This document shows positions 38,159 to 46,110 of a DNA stretch of 64,000 nt, in pieces. The translations under genes were made by a program, and so were the position numbers. The notes under the pieces are model-generated. The model made no database searches. It was given only the letters and a program-made list of their open reading frames with translations, and had not been told where the DNA came from. Each line of letters opens with the position of its first letter. The stretch's first letter is position 1. Source of the stretch: Mycobacteriales bacterium (GTDB lineage: Bacteria > Actinomycetota > Actinomycetes > JAFAQI01); assembly GCA_035550055.1 (NCBI GenBank), contig DASZRO010000018.1, positions 30,743-94,742 of the forward strand, read 5' to 3'.

Positions 38159-39076
38159 TCATGGCTCGATCGGGTGGTCCGGCGCGCCGGAGGCACGCCC
38201 GCTCGCGACGAACTCGGTCAGCCAGGCCCGGAACTCTTCGCCGAGGTCGGAGCGGTCGCAGCCGAGCTGGACGACGGCCTTGAGGTAGTCCGCCTTGTCA
38301 CCGGTGTCGTAACGCCGGCCGCGGAACACGATGCCGTGGACCGGACCGCCCGCGCCCGGTCGGTCGATCATCTCGGCGATCGCGTCGGTCACCTGGATCT
38401 CGCCGCCACGGCCGGGCTTCGTCGTACGCAGCACGTCGAAGATCTCGGGACTGAGCACATACCGGCCGATCAGCGCGAGATCACTCGGCGCCTCCTCCGG
38501 TGGCGGCTTCTCCACCAGGCCGGTCACCCGGACCACGCCGTCTTCGTCGGTGGGCTCGATCGCCGCGCAGCCGTACATCCCGATCGACTCGTGGGGCACC
38601 TCGAGCAGCGCCAGGACGCACCCGCCGCGCTGCGCCTGTACCTCGACCATCCGGCGCAGCAGGTCGTCGCGTTCGTCGATCAGGTCGTCTCCGAGCATGA
38701 CCGCGAAGGGCTCGTGACCGACGTGCTCGGCCGCGCACAGGACCGCGTGACCAAGGCCGAGCGGCTCGCCCTGACGCACCGAATGGATCGTTGCGATCCC
38801 GGTTGTGGCGCGCACCCGCGCGAGCAGGTCAGCCTTGCCCTCCAGCTTGCGCTCGAGGTCGGCGTTGCTGTCGAAGTGGTCCTCGATGGCGGACTTGCCG
38901 CGCCCGGAGATGAACAGCACGTCGGCCAGACCGGAGCGGGCGGCCTCTTCGACGATGTACTGGATGGCCGGCTTGTCGACGACCGGCAGCAGCTCCTTCG
39001 GGATCGCCTTGGTCGCCGGCAGGAACCGAGTGCCGAGCCCAGCCGCAGGGATGACGGCCTTGCGCACCGACGACAT
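38159..39076 (-). CDS. galU: UTP-glucose-1-phosphate uridylyltransferase
   Basis: This 305-residue enzyme makes UDP-glucose for envelope polysaccharides, glycolipids and trehalose. The nucleotidyltransferase signature PAAGLGTRFLPATKAIPKE spans residues about 10-28. VDKPAIQYIVEEA, GEPLGLGHAVLCA and FAVMLGDDLID follow in the expected order. The length is typical. It heads the galU, glp, rimJ and sepX series and is divergent from the cyclo-ligase gene 33 nt away. Confidence 0.95.
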   Translation of the reverse strand: MSSVRKAVIPAAGLGTRFLPATKAIPKELLPVVDKPAIQYIVEEAARSGLADVLFISGRGKSAIEDHFDSNADLERKLEGKADLLARVRATTGIATIHSVRQGEPLGLGHAVLCAAEHVGHEPFAVMLGDDLIDERDDLLRRMVEVQAQRGGCVLALLEVPHESIGMYGCAAIEPTDEDGVVRVTGLVEKPPPEEAPSDLALIGRYVLSPEIFDVLRTTKPGRGGEIQVTDAIAEMIDRPGAGGPVHGIVFRGRRYDTGDKADYLKAVVQLGCDRSDLGEEFRAWLTEFVASGRASGAPDHPIEP

Positions 39077-39109
39077 GCCGCCACAGTAGGGCTAGCGCAG
39101 ACTGAACGC

Positions 39110-39718
39110 GTGGCGGGCCCGGGCGAAGACGTCGCGGCGGTGAAGCGCGCAATGCGGCGAACCGCGTTGGCCGCCCGGCGGTCGCGCACACCCGAGGACC
39201 GCATAGCCGCGGGCGCGGCCGTGGCTCGTCACGGCGTCGCACAGTGGCGCGGCAGTCGCCGTGTCGCGGCGCATCTCGACTTCGGCACCGAGCCGCCGAT
39301 GCGCCCGCTGCTCGACGCTCTCGCTGCCGGCGACACAGAGATCGTCATACCGGTCATCGACGGGGACGAACTCGACTGGGTCCGGTACCTGCCCGGCGGC
39401 GAGGTGCAACGCAACTCGCTCGGGATCGCCGAGCCGACCGGGACCCGGCTCGGTGCCGCTGTCCTGGACTCGGTCGACGTGGTGCTCGTCCCGGCGCTCG
39501 CCGTCGATCCGGCCGGTCACCGGCTTGGCCGGGGCCGGGGCTTCTATGACCGCGCGCTGCGCCGCGTGTCCGTGCCGGCAGTCGCGATCGGGTACGACGA
39601 CGAACTTGTCCCGGCGGTACCCGCAGAGCCACACGACCGCCCGGTGCAGGCGATGCTGCGCCCGGCCGGCTACGTCCCGTTCTTGCTGCCCACCGAGCCG
39701 GTGCCCGACCCGGTCTGA
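39110..39718 (+). CDS. fthC: 5-formyltetrahydrofolate cyclo-ligase
   Basis: This 202-residue enzyme converts 5-formyl-THF to 5,10-methenyl-THF using ATP, recycling folate. Conserved parts are the basic N-terminal MRRTALAARR, LDFGTEPPMRPLL, the PALAVDPAGHRLGRGRGFYDRAL substrate and ATP loops, and AIGYDDE near the end. The GTG at 39110 gives a family-like N-terminus. A GTG at 39140 and an ATG at 39152 are alternatives. There is little room for a leader, so a leaderless mRNA is possible. Its 3' end overlaps the convergent L,D-transpeptidase gene by 49 bp. Confidence 0.88.
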   Translation: MAGPGEDVAAVKRAMRRTALAARRSRTPEDRIAAGAAVARHGVAQWRGSRRVAAHLDFGTEPPMRPLLDALAAGDTEIVIPVIDGDELDWVRYLPGGEVQRNSLGIAEPTGTRLGAAVLDSVDVVLVPALAVDPAGHRLGRGRGFYDRALRRVSVPAVAIGYDDELVPAVPAEPHDRPVQAMLRPAGYVPFLLPTEPVPDPV

Positions 39719-40992
39719 GGCGGCGCGACGTCGAAGGCCGGGTCGGACTCGGATGGCAGTCCGGCGCGAAGCGACTTCGCCGCGCGACTCGGGGCCGCGC
39801 CACCGGCGACCCACTGCCGCCACGGCATGTTCCAGTCCTCGGTGCCCGGGTCTCCCGGGTCCGGCGGGCGCACGCCGTCGAAGACGTCGATGATGTCGCC
39901 GCGGTTCGACCAGTTGAAGAACCACTCGGCGTCCTCGGTGCTGAGGTTCACGCAACCGTGCGAGACGTTGGTGTGGCCCTGGTCGGACACCGACCACGGC
40001 GCGGCGTGGACGAACTCGCCGCCGTCGGAGATGCGGACGTCCCAGTACACGGTCTCGTCGTAGTAATCGGGGTTGCCCGGGAAGATGCCGACCGTGGCGG
40101 AGTTCATCTGCACCACCGGCGACTTCTCGATGGCGATGTGGACGCCGTCCATCGTCGGGTACTGGTCGCGCCCGGTGCTCACCGGGAAGGTCTTGATGAG
40201 AGCGCCGTTGTCGTAGACGTGCATCTCGTGGGTCGCGATGTCGACCTCACTGACGTGCGCGTCACCGATGTGGAACGACGTCTGGTGGATGCCGTCGCCG
40301 CCCCACAGCCCGTGGCCGAAGTTCAGGCCCTGGAGGTCCGCGCTGATCGTCACCGACGTACCCGGCTTCCAGTACGTCGGCGGACGCCAGTGCACCTCGC
40401 GGTCGTTCATCCAGTGCCAGGCGCCGACCACGCTCGGGCTGGTGCGTACGGCGAGGCGGCCCTCCACCGCCGCCCGCATCCTGGTCGGAACGTCGTAGTT
40501 GAACGTCGCGACGACGGGCGACCCGATGCCCACCGTGTCGCCGCCGCCCGGCGACAGCAACGCCAGCATGCGGCGCTTGGAGTCCGTCGAGTGCAACGAG
40601 AACGTCTTCGTCGTCACGTGATGGGCCAGGTCGGCGTAGCTGACCGACGCCTTCAGTCGGGTCAGCGGCGCGAAGCTGGAGGTGCTGGTCCAGGCCGAGT
40701 GGTCCGCGGTGAAGGTGCCGGGAATCTGCTGGCCGTCGGGCTCGGCCACCGACACCGTCGTCAGCGCACCGTTGCTCACCTTGAAGATCAGTCTGCGGCT
40801 CAACGGCAGCGCACTGCCGTGCAGATGAGGGACTCGCAGCGCAGCCGGCGGTGGGGGCTGCGAGGATCCCGCGAGCGAGCCGCCCCCGGATGAGTGACCG
40901 GTCTCGACACCGACGGTCACACCGACCGCCGCGAGGACCGCGACAACGGCCACCGCCGCCACAGTGGTGGCGCGTGACTGGGGAAGCCGCAT
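39670..40992 (-). CDS. ldt: L,D-transpeptidase with Ig-like domains
   Basis: This 440-residue envelope enzyme should form 3-3 cross-links in peptidoglycan. A signal-anchor helix lies at about 10-28. Two Ig-like domains (about 55-150 and 150-250) follow, as in mycobacterial LdtMt2. The YkuD catalytic domain has DGVHIAIE, the HTNVSHGCVNLS motif with the catalytic Cys, and a Trp-rich C-terminal segment. The ATG at 40990-40992 is the start of the signal anchor. The last residues are a disordered Ser/Gly-rich tail, encoded in the stretch that overlaps fthC. Confidence 0.92.
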   Translation of the reverse strand: MRLPQSRATTVAAVAVVAVLAAVGVTVGVETGHSSGGGSLAGSSQPPPPAALRVPHLHGSALPLSRRLIFKVSNGALTTVSVAEPDGQQIPGTFTADHSAWTSTSSFAPLTRLKASVSYADLAHHVTTKTFSLHSTDSKRRMLALLSPGGGDTVGIGSPVVATFNYDVPTRMRAAVEGRLAVRTSPSVVGAWHWMNDREVHWRPPTYWKPGTSVTISADLQGLNFGHGLWGGDGIHQTSFHIGDAHVSEVDIATHEMHVYDNGALIKTFPVSTGRDQYPTMDGVHIAIEKSPVVQMNSATVGIFPGNPDYYDETVYWDVRISDGGEFVHAAPWSVSDQGHTNVSHGCVNLSTEDAEWFFNWSNRGDIIDVFDGVRPPDPGDPGTEDWNMPWRQWVAGGAAPSRAAKSLRAGLPSESDPAFDVAPPQTGSGTGSVGSKNGT

Positions 40993-41109
40993 GCTGCTCG
41001 ATTCTCGACTGGGGTGACCCATTGTGCCTGGTCGCGCCCGGAATGACCCCACTCGAATCGACGTTCTACCGGCCGATCGGGTTTACTTAGCAGTCGACGG
41101 CAGAGAGTG

Positions 41110-41127
41110 CCAGCCGGTACCGGCTGG
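41110..41127 (+). promoter_or_regulatory. Perfect 18-bp palindrome in the fmdB leader
   Basis: CCAGCCGGTACCGGCTGG is a perfect palindrome ending 19 nt before the fmdB ATG and just upstream of its GAGGAG ribosome site. It may be a protein-binding site or a leader stem-loop. No spacer separates the arms, so DNA binding is the likelier reading. Confidence 0.5.
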
Positions 41128-41146
41128 TGAGAACGAGGAGCAGCAG

Positions 41147-41485
41147 ATGCCCACCTACGAGTACGTCTGCACCAAGTGCGGCGAGGGACTCGAGGCCGTG
41201 CAGAGCTTCACCGACCCGCCGTTGACCAAGTGCCCGGCGTGCAAGGGGAAGCTGCGCAAGGTGTTCTCCGCAGCCGGCATCGTGTTCAAGGGTTCGGGCT
41301 TCTACAAGACCGACAGCCGCTCCGGCGCGAAGAGCGCCAGCGCGTCCAGCACGAGCAGCTCGGCCGGCGGGGATTCCAAGTCCGCCTCAGAGTCCTCGTC
41401 GAGCTCGTCCGGGAGCGGCTCGTCCACCGGATCGACGCCGGACTCGGGCTCGAGCAAGGGATCGGGCGACAGCAAGGTCGCCTGA
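41147..41485 (+). CDS. FmdB-type zinc-ribbon protein
   Basis: This 112-residue protein has an N-terminal FmdB/CxxC zinc ribbon: MPTYEYVCTKCG with a first CxxC, then CPACKG with a second, and IVFKGSGFYKTDSR closing the domain at about residue 60. The remaining 50 residues are Ser/Gly/Lys-rich low complexity. Family members are regulatory-protein-like; their role is unsettled. GAGGAG lies 7 nt before the ATG. It is followed by the SAF-domain gene after 100 bp on the same strand. Confidence 0.9.
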   Translation: MPTYEYVCTKCGEGLEAVQSFTDPPLTKCPACKGKLRKVFSAAGIVFKGSGFYKTDSRSGAKSASASSTSSSAGGDSKSASESSSSSSGSGSSTGSTPDSGSSKGSGDSKVA

Positions 41486-41585
41486 GCGCGACCCCGAAAG
41501 TCCACACCGCGCCTCCGGCTCGCCGCGCCTCCACATCGGCAGCGCGCGCGGGCGAGTGGGCGGCCGCCGCGTGCAGCGTCGCCGG

Positions 41586-42242
41586 ATGACCGGTGATGCC
41601 GGCCCGGGCGCACAGCTGCGACTGCTGAGCTCGAAGGCCTCCGATGTCCTGCAGCGCCACCGCCGGACGGTAGGCGCGGCACTCGCCGCCGCCGCTGTCG
41701 TCGTCGGCGCCAACGCCGCCCGTCCTCACCCTGCCGCCACCACGCGGGTCTGGGTCGCCGCCCGCGACTTGAGCGGCGGTGCGCCACTGTCCGCCTCCGA
41801 CGTCCGCGCCGAACAGCTGCCCGAGGCCGACGTCCCGGACGATGCGCTGCCCGCCGACCACTCACCGGTCGGGCTCGTCCTCGGCGCGCCGGTACGCCGC
41901 GGCGAGCCACTGACCGATCTGCGCATCCTCACGATCAACTTGGTCGCCGCCAGCGGCGCGGCGGACGACCTCGCGGTCTCGGTGCGCGTCAGCGACGGAC
42001 CGGCCGCGATGGCGCTGGTCAAGCCCGGTGAACGAATCGCGGTGATCGCGGCGCCCGACTCCGGCCTTGCCACTACGGGCACGGCCCGCACCGTGGTGCA
42101 GGATGTGCGCGTGCTCGCCGTACCCACTCACCTCACCGACGAGGACAGCGGGCTGGTCATCGTGGCCGCCACACCGGCCGAAGCGCGAGCGCTCGCGGGA
42201 ATCAGCTCCAGTGACCGGGTGTCGGTCGCCGTGCGCCACTAG
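41586..42242 (+). CDS. SAF-domain membrane-anchored protein (CpaB/RcpC-like)
   Basis: This 218-residue protein has an N-terminal helix at about 30-50 and a SAF domain starting at TRVWVAARDLSGGAPLSASD. It resembles CpaB/RcpC, the periplasmic assembly proteins of Flp/Tad pili, and some small actinobacterial SAF proteins. No other pilus gene lies nearby, so a pilus role is uncertain. The ATG at 41586 is my choice; a GTG at 41556 would extend it by ten basic residues. The stop is 2 nt before the flavoenzyme start, suggesting co-translation. Confidence 0.75.
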   Translation: MTGDAGPGAQLRLLSSKASDVLQRHRRTVGAALAAAAVVVGANAARPHPAATTRVWVAARDLSGGAPLSASDVRAEQLPEADVPDDALPADHSPVGLVLGAPVRRGEPLTDLRILTINLVAASGAADDLAVSVRVSDGPAAMALVKPGERIAVIAAPDSGLATTGTARTVVQDVRVLAVPTHLTDEDSGLVIVAATPAEARALAGISSSDRVSVAVRH

Positions 42243-42244
42243 CG

Positions 42245-43840
42245 ATGGAATCGACGTACGGCGTCTGGGGTTGGGGCGCCACCGCGGCCGACCAGCCGGC
42301 CGAGGCCGAGCTCGCAGCGCTCGCTCCGCTGGCGAGCGGGCTGCTGGGCGTGCCCGTCAGTGCGCCGGTGGTTCCGGCGCCGCTGCGTCCGCTTCCGCCG
42401 GACCGGGTGAGCAAGCGGTTGCCGCCGGCCATCGCCTGCCTGGCATCCGCCGCTGACGCCGACCGCGCCCGGCACGGGGTCGGCCGCTCCTACCGAGATG
42501 TGGTCCGGGCGACAGCAGGCCTCGTCGAGCACGCCCCCGACGTCGTCGTGCGGCCGGCCGAGGAGGCGCAGATCGTCGCGGTGCTCGACTGGTGCGCCGC
42601 GAACGACGTGGCGGTCGTGCCGTTCGGCGGCGGCACGAGCGTGGTCGGCGGCGTCGAGCCCGACGTCGGCGAGCAGTGGTCCGGCGTGGTCAGTCTCGAC
42701 CTCGAGCGTCTGGCGGGCGTCATCGAGGTCGATCCGATCGCGCGAGCGGCCCGCGTCCGGGCGGGGACCGCCGGCCCGGCACTGGAAGCCGGGCTGCGGC
42801 CGCATTCGCTCACCGCGCGGTTCTACCCGCAGTCCTTCGAGCGCTCGACCGTCGGAGGGTGGGTGGCGACCCGCGCGGCCGGCCACTTCTCCGCCGGGCC
42901 GACCCACATCGACGACCTCGTCGAGAGCGTGCGAGCGATCACGCCCGCAGGCCCATGGGAGTCCCGCCGGCTGCCGGGGTCCGGCGCCGGCCCGAGCCCC
43001 GACCGGATGCTGCTGGGCAGCGAGGGCGCCCTTGGCGTGGTCACCGAAACGTGGATCCGGGTCCAGCCTCGGCCGAGCAAGCGCTGGACGGCGACGTACG
43101 CCGCGGCGGACTTCGACACGGGCCTGGAAGCGGTCCGCGCCATCATCCAGAGCGGGCTACGGCCGGCCACCTGCCGGCTGATCGACGCCGGCGAGGCCGC
43201 CGTGACCGGGACGCTGACAACCGGCGAAGCGCCGCTCGTCCTCGGCCTCGAGTCCTGGCACTCGCCGCTCGACACTGACGCCGCAGCGGTATCCGCGATC
43301 TGCGGCGACCACGGGCTGCGGCTCGTCGCCGCGGGCGACATGAGGGATGGTGGCGGCGGGCGTGACGCGGCCGGTGAGTCCTGGCGCTCGTCGTTCCTGC
43401 GCGCGCCGTACCTTCGCGAGCAGCTGGTCCTGCTCGGGCTGATCGTCGAGACGTTCGAGACCGCGACGACGTGGGACCAAATCGGTGCCCTCGTTCGAGC
43501 CGTCGAGTCGCGGACCAGTGCTGCCCTCCAGGCGATCTGCGGCGGCGGGTCCGTCACGTGCCGGCTCACCCACGTCTATCCCGACGGCGCGGCGCCGTAC
43601 TTCACCGTCGTCGCCCCGGGCCGTCCCGGCAGCGAGCTCGCGCAGTGGGACGAGGTCAAGGCGGCGGCGGGCGAGGCGATCCTCGCGGCCGGCGGCACGA
43701 TCACGCACCATCACGCGGTGGGCCGCGACCATCGGCCGTGGTACGACCGGCAACGTCCCGACCCGTTCGCGCACGCGCTGCGAGCCGTTAAGGACGCACT
43801 CGACCCGCACGGCATCCTCAATCCCGGCGTGCTGGTCTGA
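42245..43840 (+). CDS. FAD-binding oxidase, alkyl-DHAP-synthase-like (paralog 1)
   Basis: This 531-residue flavoenzyme of the VAO/PCMH family has the FAD pyrophosphate loop PFGGGTSVVGG at 127-137, a cap domain, and the AGPS-type motif THHHAVGRDHRPWY near 487-500. AGPS swaps the acyl chain of acyl-DHAP for a fatty alcohol, but many bacterial relatives are uncharacterised oxidases. It is a clear paralog of the gene at 57804. It follows the SAF-domain gene by 2 nt. The true substrate is unknown. Confidence 0.8.
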   Translation: MESTYGVWGWGATAADQPAEAELAALAPLASGLLGVPVSAPVVPAPLRPLPPDRVSKRLPPAIACLASAADADRARHGVGRSYRDVVRATAGLVEHAPDVVVRPAEEAQIVAVLDWCAANDVAVVPFGGGTSVVGGVEPDVGEQWSGVVSLDLERLAGVIEVDPIARAARVRAGTAGPALEAGLRPHSLTARFYPQSFERSTVGGWVATRAAGHFSAGPTHIDDLVESVRAITPAGPWESRRLPGSGAGPSPDRMLLGSEGALGVVTETWIRVQPRPSKRWTATYAAADFDTGLEAVRAIIQSGLRPATCRLIDAGEAAVTGTLTTGEAPLVLGLESWHSPLDTDAAAVSAICGDHGLRLVAAGDMRDGGGGRDAAGESWRSSFLRAPYLREQLVLLGLIVETFETATTWDQIGALVRAVESRTSAALQAICGGGSVTCRLTHVYPDGAAPYFTVVAPGRPGSELAQWDEVKAAAGEAILAAGGTITHHHAVGRDHRPWYDRQRPDPFAHALRAVKDALDPHGILNPGVLV

Positions 43841-43889
43841 TCCGGCGCACTGCCGCCGACCGGTCGGTCATCCGCGGCGTCGGCGGTTG

Positions 43890-44024
43890 TCAGTCTCGAT
43901 CGTCGTAGTGCGGCGGGCGGTCGGCCGCGAGCTCGTCGTCACGGTCGTCGTCGGCGAGGTCGTCCCCCCACCCGATCTCGAGCTCGTCCGAGGTCACTCC
44001 CGGCTCGATCGGCTCCGTGCTCAC
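43890..44024 (-). CDS. Small acidic protein translationally coupled to regX3
   Basis: A 44-codon frame starts at a GTG (44022-44024) that overlaps the regX3 stop as GTGA, the same coupling used by many genes in this window. The product begins MSTEPIEPGVTSDELEIGWG, is strongly acidic (long Asp runs in the middle) and ends DDRD. No signal peptide or membrane segment is visible. I do not recognise a family. Third-position GC and the coupling argue that it is real, and its position suggests a role in the SenX3-RegX3 phosphate response. It is too short for statistical certainty. Confidence 0.55.
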   Translation of the reverse strand: MSTEPIEPGVTSDELEIGWGDDLADDDRDDELAADRPPHYDDRD

Positions 44025-44704
44025 GGTTCGAACTTGTAGCCGAGTCCCCGGACCGTCAGCAAGTGCTGCGGGTCCGAGGGCGCCGGCTCGATCTTGGCGC
44101 GCAGCCGCTTGACGTGGACGTCGAGGGTCTTGGTATCACCGACGTAGTCGCTGCCCCAGATGCGGTCGATCAGCTGACCGCGGGTCAGCACGCGCCCGGC
44201 GTTGCGCAGCAGGAACTCGAGGAGCTCGAACTCCTTGAGCGGCATCGGGACGCTGGCGCCGTTGACGCTGACCACGTGCCGGTCGACGTCCATGCGGACC
44301 GGACCGGACTCGAGGATCGACGAGGCGAGGTCCTCCGGCTCGGCGCCGCGTCGCCGCAGGACCGCCCGGATCCGAGCGACCAGCTCGCGTGCCGAGAACG
44401 GCTTGGTCACGTAGTCGTCGGCGCCGATCTCGAGGCCGACGACCTTGTCGACCTCGGAGTCCTTCGCGGTCAGCATGATCACCGGCACCTCGGACTTGGA
44501 GCGCAAGGTGCGGCAGACCTCGAGTCCTGACAGACCCGGCAGCATCAGGTCGAGCAGGACCAGGTCGGCGCCGGCGCGGTCGAACTCCTCGAGACCGTCC
44601 GGGCCGGTCCCTGCCATGGCGACCTCGAAGCCTTCACGGCGCAGCATGTAGCCGAGCGCATCGGAGAACGACTCTTCGTCCTCGACCACGAGAATGCGGG
44701 TCAC
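44021..44704 (-). CDS. regX3: Phosphate-response regulator RegX3/PhoP
   Basis: This 227-residue OmpR-family regulator has an acidic pocket with EDEE at 8-11 and phosphoacceptor Asp52 in LLDLMLPG, plus a winged helix ending LLTVRGLGYKFEP. It should bind the GTTCAC-type PHO boxes found upstream of phoU and pstS. The GTG at 44702-44704 has GGAG 5 nt upstream. The senX3 stop is 25 nt away on the same strand, making an operon. Confidence 0.93.
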   Translation of the reverse strand: MTRILVVEDEESFSDALGYMLRREGFEVAMAGTGPDGLEEFDRAGADLVLLDLMLPGLSGLEVCRTLRSKSEVPVIMLTAKDSEVDKVVGLEIGADDYVTKPFSARELVARIRAVLRRRGAEPEDLASSILESGPVRMDVDRHVVSVNGASVPMPLKEFELLEFLLRNAGRVLTRGQLIDRIWGSDYVGDTKTLDVHVKRLRAKIEPAPSDPQHLLTVRGLGYKFEP

Positions 44705-44729
44705 TTCGCTCCAAACGCTCGGTGGGGAA

Positions 44730-45911
44730 TCAAGAGGCTCCTGCCTCCTGAAGGGATGCGGCGACGTCAGCCGACGGGTCTCGGCGAGGACGCGCCGCGG
44801 GCAGCCGGATGGTGAAAGTGGTCCCGGCTCCGGGCCGGCTCCAGACGGCAACCTCGCCGCCGTGGTTGCCGATGGTGTGCTTGACGATCGCCAACCCGAG
44901 CCCGGTCCCGCCGGTCTCGCGGGAGCGCGCCGGGTCGACCCGGTAGAAGCGCTCGAAGATGCGCTCCTGCTCCTCTTCGGCGATCCCGATGCCCTGGTCG
45001 GTCACCGCGATCTCGATCACGTCGGCCCGGCCGTGCACGCCGACCGCGACCCGGGTGCCTTCCCCGCTGTAGGCGACGGCGTTGTCGAGCAGGTTGCCGA
45101 CCGCGGTCGCGAGCTGCGTCTCGTCGCCGTAGACGACAAGGTTCGGGTCGCCACCTCGCGCGATCGTGATGCCCTTGACCTCGGCAGCCAGCCGGGCACG
45201 GTCGATCGCCTCGTCGACCACCGCGTCGACGAGCACCTCGTTTGCCGCCGGAAGCGGCTCGCCGCCCTGTAGCCGCGACAGGTCGAGCAGCTCCTGCACC
45301 AGGCGGGACAGCCGCTGCGCCTCGCGCTGCATCCGGCCGACGAAGCGGTGGACGGCTTCGGGGTCGTCGCTGGCGTCGAGCGCCGCCTCCGCAAGGAGCT
45401 GGAGCGCACCGACCGGCGTCTTGATCTCGTGGCCGACGTTCGCGACGAAGTCGCGGCGCACCGACTCGACCCGCTTGGCCTCGGTCAGGTCGTCGACGAC
45501 GAGCGCGACCTCACCGTCGGGCAGCGGCTGCGCCCGTGCGCCGACCGTCACCATCCGACGCGGGAACTCGTTGGCGCCGAGCACGATCTCCTCGGTCTGT
45601 GGTGTCCCGGTACGCCGCGCTGCGCGCACCAGGGTCACCAGCGCGGACACGTCGAGTACACCCTCGCGGATGACACCGAGCTGCAACGCCGCGCTGTTGG
45701 CGAGCCGGACGCTGTCGTCGGAGTCGAGCAGCACCGCCGCAGTGGGCAGCAGCTGCAACATGGTCTCTGCGGGCATCGCGTCACGCTTCCTCGGGGAAGG
45801 TCGCGACAGTGCCGGCTCATCGGTCGGCGGCTGCTGCGAACGGGAGCGAATCAGCAACGTGCTCACGATCCCGACGAGCAGTCCTGCAAGCGCAGCAACA
45901 GCCACCGCCAC
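44730..45911 (-). CDS. senX3: Phosphate-sensing histidine kinase SenX3/PhoR
   Basis: This 393-residue membrane kinase has a single N-terminal helix at about 3-22, a PAS-like domain at about 50-145 and phosphoacceptor His161 in ANVGHEIKTPVGAL. Its HATPase has NLLDNAVAYS, DQGIGI and GTGLGLAI. No large extracytoplasmic domain is present, which fits sensing through the Pst/PhoU complex. The GTG at 45909-45911 follows a TATGAT -10 by 6 nt, so the mRNA is probably leaderless. It is divergent from phoU across a 199-bp gap. Confidence 0.93.
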   Translation of the reverse strand: MAVAVAALAGLLVGIVSTLLIRSRSQQPPTDEPALSRPSPRKRDAMPAETMLQLLPTAAVLLDSDDSVRLANSAALQLGVIREGVLDVSALVTLVRAARRTGTPQTEEIVLGANEFPRRMVTVGARAQPLPDGEVALVVDDLTEAKRVESVRRDFVANVGHEIKTPVGALQLLAEAALDASDDPEAVHRFVGRMQREAQRLSRLVQELLDLSRLQGGEPLPAANEVLVDAVVDEAIDRARLAAEVKGITIARGGDPNLVVYGDETQLATAVGNLLDNAVAYSGEGTRVAVGVHGRADVIEIAVTDQGIGIAEEEQERIFERFYRVDPARSRETGGTGLGLAIVKHTIGNHGGEVAVWSRPGAGTTFTIRLPAARPRRDPSADVAASLQEAGAS

Positions 45912-45917
45912 GAATCG

Positions 45918-45923
45918 ATCATA
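45918..45923 (-). promoter_or_regulatory. -10 element TATGAT of senX3
   Basis: TATGAT on the minus strand ends 6 nt before the senX3 GTG, the spacing expected for a leaderless transcript. No convincing -35 is visible 16-18 nt upstream, which suggests activator dependence; a PHO-box-like repeat lies further upstream. Confidence 0.5.
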
Positions 45924-46004
45924 GGGACGGGATACCGCCCGACAGCGCCCTTCGCACCGTCCACGAGGGCAACGTTCTGGCTTTTCGACACGCCGACCAC
46001 CGTC

Positions 46005-46033
46005 GTTCATCTCGTCGTTGCTTGTCGTTCACC
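46005..46033. promoter_or_regulatory. PHO-box-like repeats between senX3 and phoU
   Basis: GTTCATC at 46005-46011 and GTTCACC at 46027-46033 are 22 bp apart, with a degenerate unit in the 11-bp register between them. This 11-bp direct repeat of GTTCAC-like units is the PhoP/RegX3 binding pattern known from Streptomyces and mycobacteria. It would allow autoregulation of senX3-regX3 and control of phoU. Confidence 0.6.
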
Positions 46034-46110
46034 GATCGCGAGAGAACGTGGTTGTGGTGGGTCGCGGCGCTACTAGGCTCCGCGAGGAGAGCACGTCATG
46101 GAGGCGCACC

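Noticed and set aside
35032..43840. Biosynthetic gene cluster or prophage
   Set aside because: No polyketide, peptide synthetase, capsid or integrase genes; contents are conserved core genes.
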